Shown here: piece after piece, positions 1 through 5,987 of the stretch
Position numbering within the stretch: position 1 is the first letter of the stretch
How the letters are laid out: each line of letters opens with the position of its first letter
Assembly: GCA_903837255.1 (NCBI GenBank)
Contig: CAILTZ010000688.1
Location: 1-11,440 of the forward strand
Direction of reading: 5' to 3'
Length of the DNA: 11,440 nt
From: an uncultured Pirellula sp.
GTDB taxonomy: Bacteria; Planctomycetota; Planctomycetia; Pirellulales; Pirellulaceae
Notes under the pieces: generated by a model
Database searches by the model: none
Seen by the model: the letters and a program-made list of their open reading frames with translations, nothing else
What the model was told of the DNA's origin: nothing
Made by a program: the position numbers and the translations under genes

Positions 1-234
1 GGGCGTGTTGGTGTACCGTAGCCGTACGATGTTCAAAAGGAACTGCTCCTCCGAAGTCGTCTTGACCGCCTCGTTGTACAGGAGTCGAGTTTGCACCAAA
101 GATCTGGGGCCAAAACCACAGCCAATCAGTGCCAGGATCCCAAAGCAAACCACGAGCATCGAAGCCCTTGGAAAAGCGCAGCACACCGCCCCAGTTTGGC
201 GAATTTTCGACTGCTGACCCATCCGCTGATCCAT
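1..234 (-). CDS. Lipoprotein, N-terminal part only (gene continues beyond window start)
   Basis: This open frame on the minus strand begins at the ATG at 234-232, just after an in-frame TAA (240-238), and stays open to base 1, giving 78 residues. A basic N-terminus is followed by a hydrophobic stretch (residues 26-37) and a lipobox, LIGC, with the lipidated Cys at residue 39 (codon 120-118). Export and lipid anchoring are therefore likely. The mature part begins GFGPRSLVQTRLLYNEAVKT and continues with a segment ending LLNIVRLRYTNTP. I recall such YNEA...LLNIVRLRY segments from uncharacterised bacterial lipoproteins, but I assign no function. Alternative starts are ATG 222 and ATG 159. ATG 159 would leave a signal peptide without positive charge, and ATG 234 has a GGGG run 7 bases upstream. 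The gene diverges from the DUF1549/DUF1553 gene. The protein nature is fairly sure; the exact start and the role are not. Confidence 0.72.
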   Translation of the reverse strand, partial: MDQRMGQQSKIRQTGAVCCAFPRASMLVVCFGILALIGCGFGPRSLVQTRLLYNEAVKTTSEEQFLLNIVRLRYTNTP

Positions 235-410
235 CAATTATCCCCGTGTGTCTTGGCGAATCGGCATTTGCGGCTAGGAGCATTAGGCAAACTGTAGCAA
301 TTAAGGGAACTTTTCCGTTCAGACCTCTCCTGCCAAGTTTCAGCGATACCCCGGCCCCCAGAGAGCGTATACTGAGCGGATGTACTAAGAAGCTACGATG
401 AACAGCTAGG
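235..410. other. Divergent intergenic region
   Basis: This stretch separates the leftward lipoprotein gene from the rightward DUF1549/DUF1553 gene and should contain promoters for both. No pair of good sigma-70 hexamers stands out on either strand. A TATACT hexamer at 368-373 is the best single -10-like element facing right. A three-codon reading frame (ATG AAC AGC TAG, 398-409) ends one base before the ATG at 411. No inverted repeats or RNA gene were recognised. Confidence 0.5.
368..373 (+). promoter_or_regulatory. Possible -10 element for the DUF1549/DUF1553 gene
   Basis: TATACT matches the sigma-70 -10 consensus at five of six positions and lies about 40 bases before the ATG at 411. No convincing -35 element sits 16-18 bases upstream (345-350 is GATACC), so it could depend on another sigma factor or be a chance match. 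Confidence 0.25.
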
Positions 411-3400
411 ATGAGCTCCGATAATCCGAGGGACTCTCGCCCACAGAACTTGGCCCGTTTGACTATGAATCCCATGCGATGGCGTTCGATCTGCAATCCG
501 GTTCTGTGCAATCCGGTTCTTTTGGGCCTACGCGTTGTCTGGAGCTTGGCTCTGGGCAGTGCCTGGATCCTGGCTCTGGGCGGTTTTTGCCAACGCTTGG
601 CGGCCCAGGATGCTACAGCTACTCAGGAGCCCTCGACAGTTTCGGCATCCCCAAGCGAGCTCAGCCAAGCCGACTTGTTCGAGGCACGGATCCGTCCGAT
701 TTTGGTCGATCATTGCCAGGTCTGCCATTCGCTCGCGACGCAGAAGTCCAGTGGCGGCCTGCTGCTGGATTCTCGCGAGGGCTGGAGACTCGGGGGGGAT
801 TCTGGACCTGCGATCGTTCCGGGTAACCCCCGGGAGAGTTTGTTGGTACAAGCCATCCGTCAGAGTTCAGGAATCAGTCCGATGCCTCCGATCGAGAGCG
901 GGCTGGCGCTCTCCGAGGGTCAAATACGGGAGATCGAGGCATGGATCGCGCAAGGTGCATTTGATCCGCGCGATTCGGCGGCTCGCATCGGAGGCATGAC
1001 GGTCCAGCAAGCTCAATCGTGGTGGGCCTTTCAACCGCTCAAGAGCATCGCACCACCGCAGGTCGCTCATCGAGAATGGGTTTGGAATCCGGTCGATCAG
1101 TTCGTGGTAGCTGTTTTGGAATCAAAACAACTTGAGCCAGTTCCGACAGCTAGCAAGAGGGCTTGGCTCCGCCGGGTGACGCTGGACCTGACGGGACTGG
1201 TGCCGACCACCGAGCAGCAGCGAGAGTATTTGGCCGATGACTCGGAGAATGCCGATTCAAAAGTGGTCGATCGATTGCTTGAGTCCTTCGAGCATGCCCA
1301 GCGCTATGGCCGTCACTGGCTCGATGTAGCCAGGTATGCCGATACCGCAGGCGATGGAGCCGACTATCCGGTCCGGGAGGCTTACAAGTACCGCGATTGG
1401 GTGATCGATTCGATCCGCAGCAATAAGCCTTGGGATCAGTTCCTGCGCGAGCAGATCGCTGGTGACCTGTATGCCAAAGATCTTATGCAGGAAACTACAA
1501 GCATCGATGATCCGCATCGCGATCAGCGATATGCGGACCTAGTGACAGCGACTGGTTTTTTAGCGATTGGCAAGCGTTACGGGTATGCGCCCAACGCGGA
1601 TTTTCAGCACTTGGATTTCGCCGATGTGATCGACTCGCTAGGCCGATCGGTTTTGGGGCTTTCCATCGGATGTGCTCGCTGCCACGACCACAAATACGAC
1701 CCGATAAGCATTCAGGACTACTATGCGTTGTATGGGATCATGCAGAGCACGAAGTGGGCGTTTCCTGGTGGCGAGGAGCAAAAACGACCGGCGAATTTTC
1801 CTGCGTTGATAACCGCACAGCGGGTCGCCGAGCTTGAGGAGCAAAAGACGCAGCGATTGCGATCGATCGATCAGGCGATCGAGCGTGCACAAGCCGAACG
1901 CATCAGGCTCGATCCGAGGTTCCACGCAGGCGGGATCGATTTGGACTTGGAATTGCAGGAGATCGGCAAGCCGCCGACGAAGGCTTGGTTGTCGGCTGGT
2001 CCTAATTTCGTTTCCGCCGAATCGCAAAGTCCCTACGCACATGTCTTTGGTCCAGGGACTCGCGGAGTTCGAATCGGGTCGGGAACTCCCTACGAGGGTG
2101 TGCGGTATGTGTTTGATCGCAAGAACAAACTATCCGATCGTCCACTTTACTTGACGATCGACTTTCGAGTCCCCGAGCCGACCGAGGGCTCGTGCCGTTT
2201 GTATCTTGGCCGAGGAGTGATCGAGTCGATCGCGATCGAATGCAGCATTTCAAAAAATGAGTTTGCGATCAAAGATGCAGGCCAATGGAAAGTCGTAGGG
2301 GCTTTGGAGCCGGCCACGTGGTATCACTTGCAGCTTAAGCTCGACCCCAGCGATTCGGCTTGGAGCGGCGGACTCTATGGGGAGCAATTCTTCTTAGAGA
2401 TTCCCAAAACTCCCTTGCCATTGAATTGGGATCGCGTTGCAGACACTTTTATATGCGATGGGTTTGGACATGCATCCAATGGCGTGTTAACACGAGAGCT
2501 CGATAACCTTGGGTTGGATAGCGAGCCATTTGCGAAGCTTGGTTCCCCTGAAGCGCAGCGACCCACGAAGTCTCGTGCTGTCGAGCAAGCCACTGCGGAC
2601 CAAGAGGCACTGGCCAGCTATGACAATCGGCTCAAGGAGTTGCAAGCCCAGCGAGCTCAGGTCGCCTCCGAGGTCCTCTACCCGGTGGCTTATGGGGTCA
2701 GCGAAGCCCAAGCGAGCGATGCGAAGATTCAGCTTAGGGGTGATCCGAGCAAGTTGTCCGACGAGGTTCCTCGGCGATTCCTCTCGGTCTTAGGTGGCCA
2801 GGTGGTTTCCCGAGAACGTTCGGAGAGTGGTCGCAGGGAGTTAGCCCAGTGGTTGACCGATACGAGCAATCCGCTCTCAGCGAGGGTCTTTGTGAATCGT
2901 ATTTGGCACTGGCACTTTGGTCGAGGATTGGTCCCGACGACCAGCGACTTTGGTATTCGTGGCCAGGAGGCGTCGCATCCGGAGCTGCTCGATTATTTGG
3001 CCCATCGGTTCATCGAATCCGGATGGGACGTGCGGGAGCTACATCGCTGGATTGTCCTTTCGAGGACTTACCATTTGACCAGCCAACCGAGCGACTCGAT
3101 CAAGAGCGACTCGAACGAAAGCGAGTCGCTCAGCAGAGCCGCAGAAATCGATCCTGAGAATCGTTGGCTCTGGAGGACAACTAAGCGTCCGATGGATGCC
3201 GAGACACTGCGCGACTCGATGCTGAGCATCAGCGGTTTGCTCGATCGAAACATTCCCAAGGAGCATCCTTTTCCGTCGGTTGATTCCTGGGGATTTACCA
3301 TCCACAACCCATTTTATGCGGTGTACGAATCGATGCATCGAAGTGTTTATTTGATGCAGCAGCGGAATCGCAAGCATCCTTTTTTGAGTCTCTTTGATGG

Positions 3401-3725
3401 TGCGGATCCGAACTTGAGCGTCGATGAGCGCAAAGCCACGACGACGCCAACGCAGTCGCTGTATCTGATGAACTCGCCGTTGGTTCATCAAGCTTCCGAG
3501 TCGCTTGCCAAGCGGCTCATTGCATCGACGTCCGATGTGTCGATGCGGGTCAGGGACCTTTATGAGATCACCTTGGGTCGGCATCCGAGCGAGCAAGAGC
3601 GGACGCAGTGTTTAGAGTTTTTGCAAGTCTACGCTGAGCGTGAGCCTAACGACGGTCAGCTCAAGGCTTGGGGGGCACTTTGCCGAGTGATCATGACCAG
3701 CAATTCCTTTTTGTATATCGATTGA
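411..3725 (+). CDS. Secreted planctomycete cytochrome / DUF1549 / DUF1553 protein
   Basis: This 1104-residue protein has the classic planctomycete multi-domain order. A long N-terminal signal region with hydrophobic residues 37-60 has a likely cleavage after LAA (63-65). A PSCyt1-type domain (about 87-185) carries a CQVCH c-type heme motif at 102-106 and SPMPP at 156-160, where the Met could be the distal heme ligand. The WWAFQPL motif (204-210) leads into DUF1549/PSCyt2 (about 223-445), which holds a second CXXCH, CARCH, at 421-425. Residues about 530-670 look like a beta-rich LamG/concanavalin-type insert. DUF1553/PSD1 spans about 803-1075, with NPLSARVFVNRIWHWHFG at 820-837. The molecular function of these families is not established; an extracytoplasmic redox or substrate-binding role is inferred. 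The DUF1501 gene follows within 20 bases. ATG 411 gives an unusually long signal region; ATG 465 or 474 are alternatives and none has a well-spaced ribosome binding site. The acidic Ser-rich loop at 894-908 looks like a linker. Confidence 0.93.
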   Translation: MSSDNPRDSRPQNLARLTMNPMRWRSICNPVLCNPVLLGLRVVWSLALGSAWILALGGFCQRLAAQDATATQEPSTVSASPSELSQADLFEARIRPILVDHCQVCHSLATQKSSGGLLLDSREGWRLGGDSGPAIVPGNPRESLLVQAIRQSSGISPMPPIESGLALSEGQIREIEAWIAQGAFDPRDSAARIGGMTVQQAQSWWAFQPLKSIAPPQVAHREWVWNPVDQFVVAVLESKQLEPVPTASKRAWLRRVTLDLTGLVPTTEQQREYLADDSENADSKVVDRLLESFEHAQRYGRHWLDVARYADTAGDGADYPVREAYKYRDWVIDSIRSNKPWDQFLREQIAGDLYAKDLMQETTSIDDPHRDQRYADLVTATGFLAIGKRYGYAPNADFQHLDFADVIDSLGRSVLGLSIGCARCHDHKYDPISIQDYYALYGIMQSTKWAFPGGEEQKRPANFPALITAQRVAELEEQKTQRLRSIDQAIERAQAERIRLDPRFHAGGIDLDLELQEIGKPPTKAWLSAGPNFVSAESQSPYAHVFGPGTRGVRIGSGTPYEGVRYVFDRKNKLSDRPLYLTIDFRVPEPTEGSCRLYLGRGVIESIAIECSISKNEFAIKDAGQWKVVGALEPATWYHLQLKLDPSDSAWSGGLYGEQFFLEIPKTPLPLNWDRVADTFICDGFGHASNGVLTRELDNLGLDSEPFAKLGSPEAQRPTKSRAVEQATADQEALASYDNRLKELQAQRAQVASEVLYPVAYGVSEAQASDAKIQLRGDPSKLSDEVPRRFLSVLGGQVVSRERSESGRRELAQWLTDTSNPLSARVFVNRIWHWHFGRGLVPTTSDFGIRGQEASHPELLDYLAHRFIESGWDVRELHRWIVLSRTYHLTSQPSDSIKSDSNESESLSRAAEIDPENRWLWRTTKRPMDAETLRDSMLSISGLLDRNIPKEHPFPSVDSWGFTIHNPFYAVYESMHRSVYLMQQRNRKHPFLSLFDGADPNLSVDERKATTTPTQSLYLMNSPLVHQASESLAKRLIASTSDVSMRVRDLYEITLGRHPSEQERTQCLEFLQVYAEREPNDGQLKAWGALCRVIMTSNSFLYID
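492..520 (+). repeat. In-frame 15-bp tandem duplication in the signal-peptide coding region
   Basis: TGCAATCCGGTTCT occurs at 492-505 and again at 507-520 with a 15-base period, encoding CNPVLCNPVL. A second direct repeat, TGGCTCTGGGC at 547-557 and 571-581 (24-base period), encodes the two LALG segments of the hydrophobic core. Both periods are multiples of three, so the frame is preserved. The signal region seems to have lengthened by small duplications. Confidence 0.75.
3104..3131. repeat. Direct plus inverted repeat inside the DUF1553 coding region
   Basis: GAGCGACTCGA occurs at 3089-3099 and 3104-3114 (15-base period). An inverted copy, CGAGTCGCTC, at 3122-3131 pairs perfectly over 10 bases with 3104-3113 across an 8-base loop. 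The region encodes the low-complexity Ser/Asp/Glu loop at residues 894-908. There is no T tract, so it is not a normal terminator; a stable mRNA hairpin within the CDS is possible. Confidence 0.7.
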
Positions 3726-3744
3726 TTAGGTGCAAGAGAACCCT

Positions 3745-5172
3745 ATGCAGAGAATCGAGAACCAACTAGCGACGCGGCGCGATTGGATATCTGGCAACGG
3801 TCGAGGACTTGGCCGAGTCGCCTTGGCGGGCCTGCTGGCTCAGACCGATCGAGCCTTTGGGGTTTCGCAAGGCGCGGCCAATCCGCTCTCACCGCGCCCT
3901 GGGCATCATGATGCATCGGCCGACCGGATCATTTTTATCTATTCGACCGGCGGGGTCTCCCACGTGGATACCTGGGATTACAAACCCAAGCTTTACCAGG
4001 ACCATGGCAAGAAGATCACTGCAGCGCGATGGCTAAATAAGCCCGGGGCATTTGAACGATACTTGATCAAACCCCGTTGGAATTTTTCGCAGCACGGTCA
4101 AAGTGGGACTTGGGTCAGCGAACTATTTCCCAAGCTAGCGACCCAGGTGGATGAATTGTGCGTGTTCAATGCGATGCACTGCGAGAGCGACGGGCACGAC
4201 AAAGGGACGCTCGCGGCCCACACCGGCTCGGCGCAGTTTGCGAGGCCCAGCCATGGGGCTTGGGTCAGCTATGGCCTAGGTACCGTCAATGAGAATTTAC
4301 CATCGTTTATGGTCCTGGCCCCGCATGCGCCTTATGCGGGCGCCCAGAGCTGGGGGAGCGATTTTCTACCCGGATGCCATCAGGGGACGCATGTGATTCC
4401 GGGTGCTGAGCCCCTGGAGCATTTAAGGCCGCGAGCAAGCAGCACTGCACAGCAGTCGCTCGAGTTGGAGTTGCTCGGCAAGCTCAATGCAAAGAGCGTT
4501 GAGTCGGCCCCCTTGGATCCGGTACTCGAGGCGCGGATGCGGAGTTTCCAAACCGCCTTTGGGATGCAGCGCGAAGCGCCTGAGGCGTTTGATTTCTCGG
4601 GGGAGACCGATGCGACTTTAAGCATGTATGGGTTGGACCGCGGACAGACCAAGGGGTTTGGTTGGCAGTGTCTCGTTGCGCGAAGATTGGCTGAACGAGG
4701 GGTGCGATTCATCGAGCTGATAGATACCGGCTCGAATAGCGCCGAGAATTGGGATTCGCATGGAAACATGCAGGATCATGAGCGATTGGCCAAGATGATC
4801 GACCAGCCAATTTGCGGCTTGATCAGCGACTTGAAAGCCCGAGGGATGCTGGAGCGAACCCTGGTGGTTTGGACGACGGAGTTTGGTCGAACGCCCTTCC
4901 ATCAAACAGCAGACCATGCCGGGCGCGAGCATCACAATTTGGTGTTTTCCTCATGGATGGCAGGAGGAGGAGTACGACCGGGCATCGTGTACGGCAAATC
5001 CGACGAGTACGGGATCGAGCCGGCCGAGGGGAACGTGCATACCCATGATCTGCATGCGACGATGCTGCATTGCGTGGGGCTCGATCATGAGCGATTGACC
5101 TATCGCCATGCGGGCCGCGATTATCGTTTGACAGATGTTTCGGGGCGCGTGCTCCGCGAGGTACTCACTTGA
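3745..5172 (+). CDS. DUF1501 family protein (alkaline-phosphatase-like fold)
   Basis: The protein is 475 residues from ATG 3745; a GTG at 3730, only 4 bases after the preceding stop, would add MQENP. I prefer ATG 3745 because nothing resembling a ribosome binding site precedes the GTG. The N-terminus, TRRDWISGNGRGLGRVALAG, resembles the twin-arginine leaders usual in this family, though W replaces the common F after RRD. DUF1501 landmarks (numbered from the GTG): RIIFIYSTGGVSHVDTWDYK (66-85), WDSHGNMQDH (341-350), WTTEFGRTPF (381-390), GREHHN (398-403) and HTHDLHATMLH (437-447). The conserved Asp/His residues in these motifs suit metal binding in the alkaline-phosphatase/sulfatase-like superfamily, but no substrate is established for DUF1501. 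Tight linkage to the cytochrome/DUF1553 gene is standard in planctomycetes and suggests co-transcription and a shared periplasmic role. Confidence 0.93.
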   Translation: MQRIENQLATRRDWISGNGRGLGRVALAGLLAQTDRAFGVSQGAANPLSPRPGHHDASADRIIFIYSTGGVSHVDTWDYKPKLYQDHGKKITAARWLNKPGAFERYLIKPRWNFSQHGQSGTWVSELFPKLATQVDELCVFNAMHCESDGHDKGTLAAHTGSAQFARPSHGAWVSYGLGTVNENLPSFMVLAPHAPYAGAQSWGSDFLPGCHQGTHVIPGAEPLEHLRPRASSTAQQSLELELLGKLNAKSVESAPLDPVLEARMRSFQTAFGMQREAPEAFDFSGETDATLSMYGLDRGQTKGFGWQCLVARRLAERGVRFIELIDTGSNSAENWDSHGNMQDHERLAKMIDQPICGLISDLKARGMLERTLVVWTTEFGRTPFHQTADHAGREHHNLVFSSWMAGGGVRPGIVYGKSDEYGIEPAEGNVHTHDLHATMLHCVGLDHERLTYRHAGRDYRLTDVSGRVLREVLT

Positions 5173-5182
5173 TCCCCACCCC

Positions 5183-5207
5183 TTACACCTTACACCTTAC
5201 ACCTTAC
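5183..5207. repeat. Heptamer tandem repeat (TTACACC)n
   Basis: Three perfect head-to-tail TTACACC units (5183-5203) are followed by a partial TTAC, all within the 61-base gap between the DUF1501 and DUF4404 genes. A length-variable spacer produced by replication slippage is plausible. It ends about 15 bases before the DUF4404 ribosome binding site. Confidence 0.85.
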
Positions 5208-5233
5208 CTTAAAAACTCGATAGGAAATCGTCC

Positions 5234-5506
5234 ATGACCGATGAATTGAATCAAGCGTTATCGCAATTGCGTGCATCGTTGGCAAATCCTGAGTCGCTCG
5301 ATGAGCAGACCCGTGAGTCGCTAGGCAAACTGGTTGACGATATCGGGCGAGTTTTGAACGAGCCAACTTCTGGGCAATCCGATTCGGAGGGCTTGAGTCT
5401 ATCCGAACGTTTGCAAGATTGGATCGAGAAGCGGGAGGCGGAACATCCAGAGTGGACCAGCACCTTATCGATGATTGCCGAACGGTTGGCAGACATGGGG
5501 ATATGA
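5234..5506 (+). CDS. DUF4404 family small protein
   Basis: This 90-residue acidic, helix-rich protein resembles the DUF4404 family in length and pattern. The N-terminal half (about 1-43) is amphipathic with LDEQTRESLGKLVDDIGRVL. A Ser/Gly/Asp-rich linker (44-55) follows, and the C-terminal half ends with HPEWTSTLSMIAERLADMGI, the typical 'HP ... IA..LA.MGI' ending. No signal peptide or membrane segment is visible, so it is probably cytoplasmic, with coiled-coil or dimerisation potential. Its function is unknown. The start is supported by TAGGAA about 8 bases upstream of the ATG. It lies 61 bases after the DUF1501 gene on the same strand and might be read from the same transcript, but the functional link is not obvious. 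Confidence 0.82.
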   Translation: MTDELNQALSQLRASLANPESLDEQTRESLGKLVDDIGRVLNEPTSGQSDSEGLSLSERLQDWIEKREAEHPEWTSTLSMIAERLADMGI

Positions 5507-5519
5507 CCGTCGAAAAAAA

Positions 5520-5551
5520 CCGAGGAGGGGACACAGGTGTCCCCTCCTCGG
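5520..5551 (-). terminator. Long perfect palindrome; terminator-like for leftward transcription
   Basis: CCGAGGAGGGGACAC (5520-5534) pairs with GTGTCCCCTCCTCGG (5537-5551) as a perfect 15-bp stem with a minimal 2-base loop. It is immediately preceded by seven A residues (5513-5519), so in the minus direction the hairpin is followed by a T tract, the layout of an intrinsic terminator. In the plus direction there is no T tract. No leftward gene ends directly before it, so it may stop antisense readthrough from the right, act on the DUF4404 transcript as a simple 3' stem-loop, or be a REP-like repetitive element. Confidence 0.6.
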
Positions 5552-5738
5552 CAGCCTCTTCCCCGATCGACCCCACACACACAACCGAATGAGTCGACCG
5601 GAGAATAACGCGTGGTTTCCGATTAGAGTCGCAACAACTCCGATCGGTTCCAGGTTCCTTGTCACGCTTTTTGAGCCATTCGAAAACGGGATGCTTTCAA
5701 CCGTCTCATTCTGGTACAGATAGCTTCGGCGATATCAC

Positions 5739-5762
5739 CAGCAGCAACGGCAGCAGCAACGG
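5739..5762. repeat. 12-bp perfect tandem duplication
   Basis: CAGCAGCAACGG occurs twice head to tail (5739-5750 and 5751-5762). In one plus-strand frame it encodes SSNGSSNG, but no start, ribosome binding site or long frame supports translation. It may be a slippage product or the remnant of a low-complexity coding linker. Confidence 0.7.
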
Positions 5763-5879
5763 CGATGCCAGGGTAAGACTCTCGTTGTTTTTTCTTTGAC
5801 AATTTTTCTTTTCACAAGGTTTCCTCGATAGCACAAAGAGATTTTGCCCACTCAACTGAGCGATCGGGATCGCCCCGGT

Positions 5880-5908
5880 TTGACAGTGAGAATCAACGCA
5901 GTGAGAAT
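5880..5908 (+). promoter_or_regulatory. Candidate sigma-70 promoter for the unknown 658-residue protein
   Basis: A perfect TTGACA (5880-5885) is followed after 17 bases by GAGAAT (5903-5908), four of six matches to the -10 consensus. Transcription would start near 5915, giving a leader of roughly 70 bases before the ATG at 5988. An 11-bp direct repeat overlaps both hexamers. Confidence 0.4.
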
Positions 5909-5909
5909 C
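5884..5909. repeat. 11-bp direct repeat overlapping the candidate promoter
   Basis: CAGTGAGAATC is repeated exactly at 5884-5894 and 5899-5909, separated by AACG (15-base period). The first copy overlaps the -35 end and the second covers the -10 candidate. Direct repeats placed like this can be regulator half-sites bound in tandem, but no regulator gene is adjacent. Confidence 0.6.
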
Positions 5910-5987
5910 CATGCAGGTTGGATCTCAAACCAAGTGTCCAATTCTCAAGTTGCGACTCTCGATCAACACCAAGCAGACCAGGAAGTT

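Larger units (their letters stand above)
5552..5987. other. Non-coding stretch before the unknown 658-residue protein
   Basis: No convincing gene lies here. A 45-codon frame from the ATG at 5589 to the TAG at 5721-5723 has no recognisable product. Present are a 12-bp tandem duplication (5739-5762), T-rich DNA at about 5784-5814 containing an isolated TTGACA (5796-5801) without a matching -10, and a better promoter candidate with a direct repeat (5880-5909). The next gene's frame is open upstream to a TTG at 5844, but the good ribosome binding site belongs to the ATG at 5988. Confidence 0.55.

Noticed and set aside
3039..3596. 185-residue open frame antisense to the DUF1553 region
   Set aside because: It lies fully inside a well-supported gene and its sequence (Arg-rich, no domain pattern) looks like a shadow.
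5183..5207. CRISPR array or phage attachment site at the heptamer repeat
   Set aside because: Units are only 7 bases with no spacers, and no cas, integrase or transposase gene is nearby.
5475..5723. 82-residue open frame across the palindrome after DUF4404
   Set aside because: It overlaps the end of the DUF4404 gene and runs through the perfect palindrome; the product shows no family pattern.
5796..5801. TTGACA as the -35 of the unknown gene's promoter
   Set aside because: No -10-like hexamer lies 15-19 bases downstream; the TTGACA at 5880 has a better partner.
5844..5987. Extension of the unknown 658-residue protein to a TTG at 5844
   Set aside because: The extension covers the candidate promoter and its direct repeat, while ATG 5988 has AGGA at a proper distance.
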